31,873 bases of DNA. Source: a virus. The DNA lies in the IMG/VR virus record IMGVR_UViG_3300027736_000153, positions 1 through 31,873 of that record; one strand, 5' to 3'. The notes beneath the pieces were generated by a model. The model saw only the letters and a program-made list of their open reading frames with translations, was not told where the DNA came from and did not search any database. This document shows positions 8,350 to 15,221 of the stretch, piece by piece; position 1 is the first letter of the stretch; each line of letters starts with the position of its first letter. Made by a program: the position numbers and the translations under genes.

Positions 8350-10791
8350 ATGCCTCGCTTATCTAAAATCGGTGCAGCAGCCTTAGCAGCCTTTGGCTTT
8401 AGTTCTGGCGCTGCTGGTGTTACTGCTAGTTATCTAGTTGTTGCTGGTGGTGGCGGTGGTGGTCAATTAGATGGAGGAGGTGGTGGTGCTGGCGGTTATC
8501 AGACAGGTACTACATCTTTAGCTTTAGCTAATTCTTATACAGTCACAGTTGGTGCTGGAGGAACAGGAGCGCCAAGCAATTCTGTTGATGCAACTAATGG
8601 TAGTAATTCTTCTTTTGGCACTTTAACTGCTTCTGTTGGTGGTGGTTTTGGTGGTGGAAATAATACTGCTGGTGGGTATGGTGGAACTAGATTTAGAGGC
8701 GCACCTGGTGGTAGCGGTGGAGGCGGTGGTCCTAGTAATAATATAACTGTTGCAGTTGGGACTAGTGGTCAAGGAAATAATGGTGGTATTGCTACTGGTA
8801 CTGCCGATTCAGGTGGTGGCGGTGGAGGCGCTGGGGCTGTAGGAAGTAATGGTGTAAATGCTATTGCTGGCGCTGGTGGCAATGGAACTGCATCTTCTAT
8901 TTCAGGAACATCAGTAACTTATGCTGGCGGTGGTGGTGCAGGTAGTTCTGGCTCTACAGCAGGGGCAGGAGGTACTGGAGGCGGTGGTTCAGGAACAAAT
9001 AATTCTTCAACTGGCGGTGCTGGTAGTGCGAATTTGGGCGGTGGCGGAGGTGGTGGCGGTTATAGTGGTTCTGGAGGTGCTGGAGGCGCTGGCGGTTCAG
9101 GCATAGTAATTATCAGCTACACAGGCGCACAACAATTTGGTGGCGGTGTAATTACAACAAGCGGTGGTTCGACTATCCACACATTCACTACAAGTGGTGT
9201 TCTTAGTCCTATTAGTTCTTTATCTGCAAGCTATTTAATAGTAGGTGGTGGTGGTGCTGGTGGATATAACGGAGGCGGTGGTGGTGCTGGTGGTTATCAA
9301 ACTTCTTCAGTTACCATTGATACAAATTCAACCTACACAGTTACTGTAGGTGCTGGTGGTACTGGAAGCAACACTAGAAGTATAACTGGTGGCGCTGGTG
9401 GAAATTCAACATTTAGCGCTTTTGCTACTGCTTCTGTAGGTGGCGGTGGTGGTTCTGGAGATACTGTTACTGGTGGAGCAGGAGCATCAGGTGGTTCTGG
9501 TGGCGGTGGCGCAAATGAAACTGGTTCAGGCGGTGCTGGAACTTCAGGTCAAGGATTTGCTGGTGGTAATGCTTCTGGGACAGGAACTTATCAAACTGGC
9601 GGTGGTGGTGGCGCTGGGGCAGTTGGCGCAAATGCTGGATTACTTACAGGCGGTAATGGTGGAGCAGGAACAGCTTCTTCAATCACAGGTTCTTCAGTTA
9701 CCTATGCTGGAGGTGGTGGAGGTTATTGCGATAATACTGGAACTGCTGGCTCTGGCGGTGCTGGTGGCGGTGGTAATGGTGGCAAAGGAAACATATCAAA
9801 TGGAACTGCTGGTACAACCAACACAGGCGGTGGCGGAGGAGGTTCTGGTGGTGGTGGTAATGGACAAAATGGCGGTAGCGGCATAGTAATCATTTCATAC
9901 TCTGGTAGCCAACAATTCTCAGGTGGCACAGTAACTACAAGCGGTGGAAATACTATACATTCATTCACTAGTAGTGGAAGTTTAGTTCCTGTTATTCAAT
10001 ATTTAGTAGTTGCTGGCGGCGGTGCTGGTGGTTCAGGCACTATTAATGATAGTGGTGAAGGTGGCGGTGGCGCTGGTGGTTATTTAACAGGATATTTAGG
10101 ACTTACTGCTGGCGCTCAATACACTATTACTGTAGGCGCTGGTGGCTCTGCTGTTACAGACACTAGAGGTGCAACTGGTTCAAATTCTGTAATAAGTGGA
10201 ACTGGAATTACTACTGTTACTGCTAATGGCGGTGGTGGTGGCGGTGGCACTAATGTTCCAACTGGCGCTAATGGTGGTTCAGGCGGTGGTGGTCGAGGAG
10301 GTAGCGCTTTAAATGCTGGTGGAGTAGGCTCACAAGGAAGCAATGGTGGTAGTGGCGCTGGAGCACCGAATGAAGGTGGTGGAGGTGGTGGAGGTGCTAC
10401 TGCAGTAGGCTCTAATGGAACAACACTTGTTGGTGGTGCTGGAGGAGCAGGTACTGCAAACTCGATAACAGGTTCAAGTGTTACTTATGCAGGAGGAGGT
10501 GGCGGTGGAGTTTTTAGCGCTTCTGGTGCTGGTTCTGGTGGTTCAGGCGGTGGTGGAGCAGGTGGCGCTAATGCTGCAGGAACAGCAGGTACTGCAAATT
10601 TGGGCGGTGGAGGTGGTGGCGCTGGAACAATATCTTCTGCTTATGCTGGAGGCGCAGGAGGTTCAGGAGTGGTTATTTTATCAGTCCCAACTGCTCGATA
10701 TACAGGCACTACTACTGGTTCACCTACAGTCACAACTAGCGGTACAAATACAATCTTAAAATACACAGCATCAGGTACATACACAGCTTAA
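8350..10791 (+). CDS. Glycine-rich tail-tip adhesin candidate with three tandem domains
   Basis: 813 aa, dominated by poly-Gly runs. Three homologous domains begin at residues 28, 295 and 551, each opening Y-L-(V/I)-V-(A/G)-GGG, followed by GAGGYxT and YT(V/I)TVGAGG. Each ends in G(I/V)V(I/L) with a YTG/YSG strand and a TTSG...(I/L)xxFT-type strand. This is the architecture of glycine-rich phage adhesins; Salmonella phage S16 gp38 uses polyglycine-II helices to present specificity loops. Residues 1-24 (PRLSKIGAAALAAFGFSSG) are hydrophobic and may anchor it. Host recognition is inferred from composition and from its place behind the fibre gene. Confidence 0.65.
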   Translation: MPRLSKIGAAALAAFGFSSGAAGVTASYLVVAGGGGGGQLDGGGGGAGGYQTGTTSLALANSYTVTVGAGGTGAPSNSVDATNGSNSSFGTLTASVGGGFGGGNNTAGGYGGTRFRGAPGGSGGGGGPSNNITVAVGTSGQGNNGGIATGTADSGGGGGGAGAVGSNGVNAIAGAGGNGTASSISGTSVTYAGGGGAGSSGSTAGAGGTGGGGSGTNNSSTGGAGSANLGGGGGGGGYSGSGGAGGAGGSGIVIISYTGAQQFGGGVITTSGGSTIHTFTTSGVLSPISSLSASYLIVGGGGAGGYNGGGGGAGGYQTSSVTIDTNSTYTVTVGAGGTGSNTRSITGGAGGNSTFSAFATASVGGGGGSGDTVTGGAGASGGSGGGGANETGSGGAGTSGQGFAGGNASGTGTYQTGGGGGAGAVGANAGLLTGGNGGAGTASSITGSSVTYAGGGGGYCDNTGTAGSGGAGGGGNGGKGNISNGTAGTTNTGGGGGGSGGGGNGQNGGSGIVIISYSGSQQFSGGTVTTSGGNTIHSFTSSGSLVPVIQYLVVAGGGAGGSGTINDSGEGGGGAGGYLTGYLGLTAGAQYTITVGAGGSAVTDTRGATGSNSVISGTGITTVTANGGGGGGGTNVPTGANGGSGGGGRGGSALNAGGVGSQGSNGGSGAGAPNEGGGGGGGATAVGSNGTTLVGGAGGAGTANSITGSSVTYAGGGGGGVFSASGAGSGGSGGGGAGGANAAGTAGTANLGGGGGGAGTISSAYAGGAGGSGVVILSVPTARYTGTTTGSPTVTTSGTNTILKYTASGTYTA
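8431..10791 (+). repeat. Three glycine-rich domain repeats of about 256-267 codons
   Basis: Units start at 8431, 9232 and 10000. Block ends match at the protein level: GIVIISYTG near 9099 and GIVIISYSG near 9879, with GVVILSVPT in the third. The Gly codons vary between copies, so the duplications are old or have been reworked. Confidence 0.8.
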
Positions 10792-10801
10792 AGGAGCAAA
10801 A

Positions 10802-11155
10802 ATGTCGCATTTCGCAAAAGTAGAAAATGGAGTAGTAACCCAAGTCATTGTTGCTGAACAAGACTTTATTGATACAGGTGTATTAGGTCATGGTTGGGTT
10901 CAGACTTCTTATAACACTAGAGGCGGTGTTCACTATGGTATTGATGGTCAACCTGATGGCAAAGAAGCTCTAAATAAAAACTATGCTGGCATTGGCTACA
11001 CTTATGATGGCACAGGCTTTGCTGCACCTAGTCCTTTTCCTAGCTGGACATTAAACTCTGAAAGCTATATTTGGGAAGCACCAACACCAAAGCCAGAAGG
11101 CTTATATGATTGGGATGAAGCTACCCTTTCTTGGAAAGAGTCTGAGGTTGCATAA
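10802..11155 (+). CDS. Small conserved phage tail-associated protein
   Basis: 117 aa. It starts MSHFAKVENGVVTQVIVAEQ and ends with Trp/Pro-rich strands (YIWEAPTPKPEGLYDWDEAT). I recall this family beside tail fibre genes in many marine and freshwater phages. Its role is unproven and may be fibre assembly or a tail component. AAAGGAGCAAAAATG is the strongest ribosome site in the region. The stop overlaps the next start (TAATG), which ties it to the lysis genes. Confidence 0.6.
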   Translation: MSHFAKVENGVVTQVIVAEQDFIDTGVLGHGWVQTSYNTRGGVHYGIDGQPDGKEALNKNYAGIGYTYDGTGFAAPSPFPSWTLNSESYIWEAPTPKPEGLYDWDEATLSWKESEVA

Positions 11156-11370
11156 TGGCTGAAGAATTTTTAGACCCATATAAATATGGCAAACTAGTGG
11201 CTCAGTTTGAAGCAATGGAAAAGAAGATAGATACTATGGAAGTAGATATTAAGATGCTTCTTGGAATGGCAGAGCGCTCTAAAGGTTCACTTTGGGCGCT
11301 TATGGGTGTAGCTTCTGTTGCCGGTGGTGTAATTGCATGGATTACAGGCTTCCTATTCCATAAAGCATGA
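11155..11370 (+). CDS. Small membrane protein, XhlA/holin-accessory-like
   Basis: 71 aa. A short helical, coiled-coil-like N-terminal half (about 12-40) is followed by one transmembrane segment (about 46-68: LWALMGVASVAGGVIAWITG) and a short basic tail. This is the layout of XhlA-type hemolysin/holin-associated proteins. It overlaps the next gene by ATGA and directly precedes the probable holin and endolysin. Confidence 0.6.
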   Translation: MAEEFLDPYKYGKLVAQFEAMEKKIDTMEVDIKMLLGMAERSKGSLWALMGVASVAGGVIAWITGFLFHKA

Positions 11371-11570
11371 AACTCTATCCTAACTGGAAAGACATATTGC
11401 GAAAAGCATGGTCGATTCGGTTTATGGTTATTGCTGCAATACTATCTGGAATTGAAATTGTCTTACCGATCTTTGGCGATCAAATACCTAAGAATCTGTT
11501 TGCTATTCTTTCTTTCTTTTTTGTGGCTGCTGCTTTTATTTCTCGGATTGTGGCTCAGCGAGATGTTTAA
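11367..11570 (+). CDS. Probable holin
   Basis: 67 aa with two predicted membrane helices (about 17-37 and 44-62) joined by a short polar turn, a basic N-terminus and the tail AQRDV. Size and position directly before a SAR-type lysozyme fit a class II or pinholin-like protein. The start overlaps the upstream stop by 4 nt, and the endolysin ATG lies inside its last codons (ATGTTTAA). Holin function is inferred. Confidence 0.65.
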   Translation: MKLYPNWKDILRKAWSIRFMVIAAILSGIEIVLPIFGDQIPKNLFAILSFFFVAAAFISRIVAQRDV

Positions 11571-12021
11571 GCGCAATGAAATAGCCGCTATATCTTTATC
11601 TGCAACTGCCCTAGTTGCTATAGCCTTGCATGAAGGATATAAAGATATGGCTTATATTCCAACCCCAGGCGATGTACCGACCATTGGGTTTGGTACTACT
11701 GGTGGGGTAAAATTAGGCGATAAGACTACCCCTACCCAAGCCCTATCTAGAGCAATGGTAGACATTCAAAAATTTGAGGGTGCTGTTAAAAGCTGTGTGC
11801 AAGTACCCCTAACTCAAGGCGAATATGATGCTTACATTTCTCTTTCTTACAATATTGGTAGTTCTGCTTTTTGTAATAGCACTCTGGTTAAAAGACTCAA
11901 CCAAAGTGAATATGCCCTTGCCTGCCAAGAAATTCTTAAATGGAATCGATTCCAAGGTAAAGAATTGGCTGGGCTAACCAAGCGCAGGCAAGAAGAATAC
12001 CTAAAATGCTCGATCTCTTAA
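11563..12021 (+). CDS. Endolysin, GH24 lysozyme with SAR-like N-terminus
   Basis: 152 aa from the ATG at 11563. The open frame extends upstream, but only through the overlapping holin. Residues 7-22 form a weakly hydrophobic helix rich in Ala/Ser, typical of a signal-arrest-release anchor. The catalytic Glu is E24 (ALHEGY), followed by GDVPTIGFGTT at 36-46, then the lysozyme core EYDAYISLSYNIGSSAFC (87-104) and WNRFQGKELAGLTKRR near the end. It would cleave the MurNAc-GlcNAc bond of peptidoglycan. The Asp (D37) sits nearer the Thr (T40) than in T4 lysozyme. The gene overlaps the holin by 8 nt and Rz by 16 nt. Confidence 0.9.
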   Translation: MFKRNEIAAISLSATALVAIALHEGYKDMAYIPTPGDVPTIGFGTTGGVKLGDKTTPTQALSRAMVDIQKFEGAVKSCVQVPLTQGEYDAYISLSYNIGSSAFCNSTLVKRLNQSEYALACQEILKWNRFQGKELAGLTKRRQEEYLKCSIS

Positions 12022-12428
12022 TTTCCCCATTTGCTAGGATTATTGGCATAATTGCCCTTGTAGGCGCTTTGTTTGGATTTGGCTACTATCGGGGCTACTC
12101 GGCTGAAAAAGAGCGCTATGAGGCATTTAAAGCCCTTGTAGCAGCACAGGCACAGACTCAAGAGATCATTAACCAGAATACCAAGAAAAAACAAGAAATA
12201 ATCGCAGAAAGTGTAAAAAATGAATATCAAGCTAAACTTGCTGCTGTCCGCTCTTATTATGGTGGGCTGCGCTCATCCAGTACCAACAATCTGCCCAGCT
12301 TATCCAACCCCACCAAAGATTCTGTTACAGCCACCTCCGACCCTGTTTTTGTTGGACAATGCGCTGAAACCACAGTAATGCTTGTTTCTCTACAAGATTG
12401 GGCTAAAGCTGTAAGCACCGATAAGTAA
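12006..12428 (+). CDS. Rz: Rz-like inner-membrane spanin
   Basis: 140 aa. One N-terminal transmembrane segment (about 8-29), then a charged, Gln-rich coiled coil (35-80) and a Ser/Thr/Pro-rich periplasmic end. This is the i-spanin plan: it anchors in the inner membrane and joins the Rz1 lipoprotein to fuse the membranes at lysis. Position after the endolysin and the nested Rz1 frame make the call firm, although sequence identity within the family is always low. The 3' end overlaps the convergent nuclease gene by 26 bp, and no clear terminator separates them. Confidence 0.8.
   Translation: MLDLLISPFARIIGIIALVGALFGFGYYRGYSAEKERYEAFKALVAAQAQTQEIINQNTKKKQEIIAESVKNEYQAKLAAVRSYYGGLRSSSTNNLPSLSNPTKDSVTATSDPVFVGQCAETTVMLVSLQDWAKAVSTDK
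12220..12378 (+). CDS. Rz1: Rz1-like outer-membrane lipoprotein spanin, nested in Rz
   Basis: 52 aa in the +1 frame, entirely inside Rz. It reads MNIKLNLLLSALIMVGC, a signal peptide with lipobox IMVGC (acylated Cys17), followed by a short Pro-rich mature protein (PVPTICPAYPTPPK ... QPPPT). These are the defining features of Rz1 o-spanins. The nested arrangement is the one seen in lambda. No strong ribosome site is visible before the ATG. Confidence 0.85.
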   Translation: MNIKLNLLLSALIMVGCAHPVPTICPAYPTPPKILLQPPPTLFLLDNALKPQ

Positions 12429-12834
12429 CTCCATCAGGCCATTGCTGGTCTACTGAGTTTTTATACAGTTCAATTATCTTTTCTGGATACACCATCTGAG
12501 GCGCACAAAAGTCAAAGCAAAAAGCATAGACCAATGGCACTTCTTTGCTAGAAAAATTCTCTAGCATTAGCGGTATTAAATCAATCTCTTTTTTCTTAAA
12601 GTTTGGCGAACTTTTTACCTGCACTAGCAATGCTCCATGTGGTGTATTTACAAAGTAGTCTGGGATGTTTCGCAGCAATGGGTTAATTAAAAAAAACTTG
12701 GGTATATATCCATTTTTTGAATCAAACCCTATCCGCACAAACTCATACCCTTTTTCCTTGCAGTATCGCTCAAACAACATCTCACCTTTGTTATCTACTG
12801 TTAGCCTTTCGGCATAGGTGTTATTACCATTCAT
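12403..12834 (-). CDS. PD-(D/E)XK nuclease-like protein (Holliday-resolvase-like)
   Basis: 143 aa. Pattern: GEMLFERYCKEKGYEFVR (E18, alpha-1), then IPDYFVN (D59) and LLVQVKSS (Q72, K74). The spacing is that of PD-(D/E)XK endonucleases, with Gln replacing the second acidic residue, as in some family members. It is the last gene of the leftward early operon and is coupled by ATGA to a 23-codon frame. Likely roles are DNA repair or resolution next to the ERF and exonuclease genes. Substrate unknown. Confidence 0.55.
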   Translation of the reverse strand: MNGNNTYAERLTVDNKGEMLFERYCKEKGYEFVRIGFDSKNGYIPKFFLINPLLRNIPDYFVNTPHGALLVQVKSSPNFKKKEIDLIPLMLENFSSKEVPLVYAFCFDFCAPQMVYPEKIIELYKNSVDQQWPDGVTYRCLQL

Positions 12835-12902
12835 TGCCAGCCTAATCGGTAGGGGGCTGGCGCTCCTGTGTGAAGGATGTAGCCGATCTCTGGGGTTCTC
12901 AT
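12831..12902 (-). CDS. Tiny protein, 23 aa, unknown
   Basis: ATG at 12902 overlaps the previous stop (ATGA), and its own TGA overlaps the nuclease start (ATGA). It codes MRTPEIGYILHTGAPAPYRL plus three residues. Exact coupling on both sides argues that it is translated, either as a real small protein or as a leader that carries ribosomes through the hairpin at 12836-12861. Confidence 0.5.
   Translation of the reverse strand: MRTPEIGYILHTGAPAPYRLGWQ
12836..12861 (-). promoter_or_regulatory. Hairpin directly upstream of the nuclease start
   Basis: GCCAGCC (12836-12842) and GGCTGGC (12855-12861) are a perfect 7-bp inverted repeat ending 1 nt before the ATG at 12834. The only purine-rich site (TAGG) lies in the stem, so the hairpin would block initiation unless ribosomes translating the 23-codon frame open it. 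Confidence 0.5.
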
Positions 12903-13051
12903 GGCGCTCTGTCAGATTCCTTTTGAGCTTTAAGAAAGGGTTTACTTTTTTCTATTGTCTTTAGTTCATCTAAGAACCATTCTTCAATAGTATTTATTTC
13001 TATACCCATCCTCAAGCACTCAATGACAAATGCTGTTAGTTTGTCCTTCAT
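12899..13051 (-). CDS. Small protein, unknown (50 aa)
   Basis: Starts MKDKLTAFVIECLRMGIEIN and is helical and charged towards the C-terminus. The ATG at 13051 overlaps the upstream TAA (TAATG), which favours this start over one 12 codons earlier inside the neighbour. Not recognised. Confidence 0.55.
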   Translation of the reverse strand: MKDKLTAFVIECLRMGIEINTIEEWFLDELKTIEKSKPFLKAQKESDRAP

Positions 13052-13182
13052 TACATACAACTCACAACCGACCCACAGATAGTGCAAACCCGCATCTTTC
13101 CATCAACAATAATGGTCTGGGTTTGGCAAGCATAAGCTGTAGTAGCTAATGTTAGTAATACTAGTGCGATTAATTTTTTCAT
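13051..13182 (-). CDS. Small secreted Cys-rich peptide
   Basis: 43 aa. MKKLIALVLLTLATTAYAC is a classic signal peptide with an AxA-type cleavage site (a lipobox-like reading TAYAC is also possible). The mature part of about 25 aa has three further Cys (MRVCTICGSVVSC). AAGGAAAACAAA precedes the ATG. Likely exported to the periplasm; function unknown. It could form a disulfide-linked or metal-binding peptide that acts on the envelope early in infection. Confidence 0.65.
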   Translation of the reverse strand: MKKLIALVLLTLATTAYACQTQTIIVDGKMRVCTICGSVVSCM

Positions 13183-13192
13183 TTTGTTTTCC

Positions 13193-13441
13193 TTAGAATG
13201 GGATGTCATCAATAATCTTAGGCATTTCATCTTCACCTTTTGCCTTAAAATTGCTTGCTTCTTTTACCTTACCTATTTGGCCAGAAAAAAACTTCCCATT
13301 CTTGCCATCTTTTAGCCAGGCACTTAGCCAATGCTCTCTGCCATCGACCATAATTGACCCTGTGTAATCTGGGTGCTTTTCTGTTTCCTTGCGAGTATTT
13401 TTAAACAAACTAAATTGCCCATCTTTCATTTCATAAGCCAT
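13193..13441 (-). CDS. Probable single-stranded-DNA-binding-like small protein
   Basis: 82 aa. Starts MAYEMKDGQFSLFKNTRKE, with central HPDYTGSI and EHWLSAWLKDGKNGKFFS strands. It ends DEMPKIIDDIPF, matching the acidic DD(I/L)PF tip by which bacterial SSB proteins recruit partners. It lies directly behind the exonuclease gene (TAATG overlap), where an ssDNA-binding partner of the ERF/exonuclease pair would be expected. The SSB-type role is inferred from the tip and the context, not from a recognised OB-fold alignment. Confidence 0.55.
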   Translation of the reverse strand: MAYEMKDGQFSLFKNTRKETEKHPDYTGSIMVDGREHWLSAWLKDGKNGKFFSGQIGKVKEASNFKAKGEDEMPKIIDDIPF

Positions 13442-14049
13442 TATTTTCTCTCTTTCAATTGGTTAACCATACCTTCAACTTCTGTTAAAAATTCTACTAC
13501 TTCTACTTCCATTGTGCCTATATATTTATCATCTCTTGGCACTCTTACAACAAACAACTGTAAATCCTCTGGCAGCCTTGGATCAAAAGATACAAAGTCG
13601 CACCACTTTCTACCAGTAACTGCCATCTGGCATTGCATCTGGCTTATATACTTTGCTGGTGCTTTGTTATCGGTTAGATACTCTATATGGGTAGCTGAGT
13701 TAGGACACTTGATCTCAATCATGCCATCATGCGCTAGGCCATCTGGGCTACAGCCAAACATCGCTATAGTTGGATGCTCAATAAACCCAACTTGCTCAAC
13801 CAGCACATCTTTTGCTATCTCATAGGCTATTCTTGCCATTGGCTCTGTGGCAGTACCCCACTCCATTGCAGCATTGGTAAAAGACTCGCTAGGCAGCCCA
13901 GTTAGCCTTTGGACTACCAACTCAGCCCTATAGTTCTTTCTGCTGGCTGATTCTCCGGTTTTAATCTTGGCCATAACATCTGAAACCCGACTAGCAGTTA
14001 CCTTGCCTAGCCTAAGTTGATGCCATTCTGGTGTCCCTTGCTCAATCAT
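13441..14049 (-). CDS. YqaJ / lambda-type 5'-3' exonuclease
   Basis: 202 aa. Conserved blocks: GTPEWHQLRLGKVTASR (5-21), MEWGTATEP (E63, 62-70), FGCSPDGL (D103) and MIEIKCP (E112, K114). These are the residues of the PD-(D/E)XK core of lambda exonuclease and YqaJ recombinases. The enzyme resects one strand of dsDNA ends to give 3' overhangs for the annealing protein encoded in the same operon. The start is coupled to the gene upstream by ATGA and the stop to the SSB-like gene by TAATG. Confidence 0.9.
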   Translation of the reverse strand: MIEQGTPEWHQLRLGKVTASRVSDVMAKIKTGESASRKNYRAELVVQRLTGLPSESFTNAAMEWGTATEPMARIAYEIAKDVLVEQVGFIEHPTIAMFGCSPDGLAHDGMIEIKCPNSATHIEYLTDNKAPAKYISQMQCQMAVTGRKWCDFVSFDPRLPEDLQLFVVRVPRDDKYIGTMEVEVVEFLTEVEGMVNQLKERK

Positions 14050-14213
14050 AGTGGTTTCGCCTTTAATATCTCTTTGGTCTGCTCAATATACTGGGTAGCT
14101 GCATCTAAAGCCTTTATTGCAGCCTCTTGATCTCTTAATAAACAAAACTTGTAAAACATATTAATTGCTAACTTAATATCTAAATAACTTTCTGCATAAT
14201 CATCTGTTTTCAT
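14046..14213 (-). CDS. Small helical protein, unknown (55 aa)
   Basis: Codes MKTDDYAESYLDIKLAINMF and a helical remainder ending LKAKPL. ATG at 14213 overlaps the upstream stop by 4 nt, and its TGA overlaps the exonuclease ATG by 3 nt. Coupling on both sides supports expression. No family recognised. Confidence 0.6.
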   Translation of the reverse strand: MKTDDYAESYLDIKLAINMFYKFCLLRDQEAAIKALDAATQYIEQTKEILKAKPL

Positions 14214-14413
14214 TTTTTCTTTGTGCTATTAGTTGAGTTTTTCCTAGCTTCCATAGGGAAGCACCTTTCTTGTCCTACCATCTTTTCCATAAAACTTATT
14301 GTGCAATCATCGCAAACAGTAACAATTTCTTGTGCCTGGCGCTGCTGAAACTTCCATTGCACATAGCTTTCTGAATCAAAACAAACTGGAAACCATTCAT
14401 TCTTTATCATCAT
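14210..14413 (-). CDS. Small protein with CxxC, unknown (67 aa)
   Basis: Starts MMIKNEWFPVCFDSESYVQW. It has one CDDC pair at about 34-37 and a basic Ser/Asn/Lys tail. It overlaps the gene before it by 17 nt and couples to the next one by ATGA. Possibly a metal-binding adaptor; not recognised. Confidence 0.55.
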   Translation of the reverse strand: MMIKNEWFPVCFDSESYVQWKFQQRQAQEIVTVCDDCTISFMEKMVGQERCFPMEARKNSTNSTKKK

Positions 14414-14600
14414 CTGCTAGTGGTTCTGGATCATCTGTCCTAATAAATTGAGCATCTACACCATCTTCTATCCATTGCCTTTGGTAAGACTCAGCCAAGG
14501 CATCGATGGCAGCATTCCAACCCAGCACAAAGTATTCCTGCGGATGATATACAGGCTTATCTAGCTTATTAAATGCTTCTAAACAATGTTTATTTATCAT
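14397..14600 (-). CDS. Small acidic protein, unknown (67 aa)
   Basis: The ATG at 14600 is chosen because GAGGA lies at a good distance and the ATG overlaps the previous stop (ATGA); an in-frame TTG at 14621 is the weaker choice. It contains EYFVLGWNAAIDAL and a very acidic end (DDPEPLADDDKE). Similar small proteins with a 'GWNAA' motif recur in phages. Role unknown. Confidence 0.6.
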   Translation of the reverse strand: MINKHCLEAFNKLDKPVYHPQEYFVLGWNAAIDALAESYQRQWIEDGVDAQFIRTDDPEPLADDDKE

Positions 14601-14713
14601 TTCAAGATTTCCTCTGCCCAAGTCCTAGCCAAACTCCATGCTTCAGCCAATAAAGCAAATGGCAGCAATAGGCACACAATCAACTCTAGGATTGCTTTCG
14701 CAATTTTTTCCAT
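14597..14713 (-). CDS. Tiny membrane peptide (38 aa)
   Basis: Codes MEKIAKAILELIVCLLLPFA and then LLAEAWSLARTWAEEILK. It has a single hydrophobic segment followed by an amphipathic helix. Both ends overlap neighbouring genes (28 nt upstream, ATGA downstream). Probably an inner-membrane peptide; function unknown. Confidence 0.5.
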   Translation of the reverse strand: MEKIAKAILELIVCLLLPFALLAEAWSLARTWAEEILK

Positions 14714-14898
14714 TCGATCACCTTTTCTTGTTTAGCTTCTGGCTCTAAGTCATCTATAGTCTTAGATATGGTGGCCTTAAAATCTCGCCATTTTTTCTGA
14801 TACTTTGCCTGCTCGCTTGCTGGCACATAGTTATACAACTTAGACCACCGCAATGTTATATCGGTGCTGGCTGGTGTGTAAATATAATCTTTATCCAT
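14686..14898 (-). CDS. Small charged protein, unknown (70 aa)
   Basis: Starts MDKDYIYTPASTDITLRWSK and continues with YVPASEQAKYQKKWRDFK and a Lys/Glu-rich helical tail. AAAGGAAAAAAAA precedes the ATG, and the start lies inside the last codons of the zinc-finger gene upstream. No function recognised. Confidence 0.6.
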   Translation of the reverse strand: MDKDYIYTPASTDITLRWSKLYNYVPASEQAKYQKKWRDFKATISKTIDDLEPEAKQEKVIEWKKLRKQS

Positions 14899-15043
14899 TT
14901 TTTTTTCCTTTGTATATTTGAGTTGATGCTCTTTCTAAACAAGTCCCACACTTCCATCTTCTTACATTGTTGGCAGTTGTTACCAACTTAAAACTTTCTT
15001 TAGGCTTTTCAACCTGACAAGAACTACACCACTTCTTCTCCAT
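14891..15043 (-). CDS. Small zinc-finger-like protein (50 aa)
   Basis: Codes MEKKWCSSCQVEKPKESFKL and WKCGTCLERASTQ. Two CxxC pairs (C6/C9 and C32/C35) form a likely zinc ribbon, a layout shared with the ends of phage HNH proteins. AAGG precedes the ATG. It overlaps the genes on either side (20 nt and 8 nt). It may bind nucleic acid or act as an adaptor; unknown. Confidence 0.65.
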   Translation of the reverse strand: MEKKWCSSCQVEKPKESFKLVTTANNVRRWKCGTCLERASTQIYKGKKNG

Positions 15044-15221
15044 CCCAACCTTCCCTTAAAAATCCATATTCCGAAACATCCGCTACTGGTCTGAGCTTTA
15101 AACACACATCGCATTGGTCGATCCATATTCTGTGACTCTCTGTATTTTTTAGATGGTGTATACCCCACTTTTCTCCGCAGGATATACACACATTTTCTGG
15201 TTGCTCATCGGCTAGGTGCAT
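15024..15221 (-). CDS. Small zinc-ribbon-like protein (65 aa)
   Basis: Starts MHLADEQPENVCISCGEKWG. Cys pairs at 12/15 and about 37/40 (CISC, CDVC) fit a zinc ribbon. It overlaps the end of the ERF gene by 10 nt. Two adjacent small CxxC/CxxC proteins behind an annealing protein may be DNA- or RNA-binding cofactors or host-polymerase modifiers (inference only). Confidence 0.6.
   Translation of the reverse strand: MHLADEQPENVCISCGEKWGIHHLKNTESHRIWIDQCDVCLKLRPVADVSEYGFLREGWDGEEVV

Noticed and set aside
9440-9886. 148-codon +1 frame inside the glycine-rich gene
   Set aside because: GGT/GGC/GGA repeats read in +1 give Val/Ala/Leu-rich sequence without stops. This is a composition effect, as are the Pro-rich antisense frames there.
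11431-11562. Longer N-terminus for the lysozyme starting at 11431
   Set aside because: It would add 44 very hydrophobic residues read from the holin gene in another frame. The ATG at 11563 gives the standard SAR-lysozyme length.
14980-15189. Alternative minus-strand frame of 69 codons overlapping the two zinc-ribbon genes
   Set aside because: No conserved Cys spacing. The two other frames give clean CxxC/CxxC proteins with chained overlaps that fill the same DNA.
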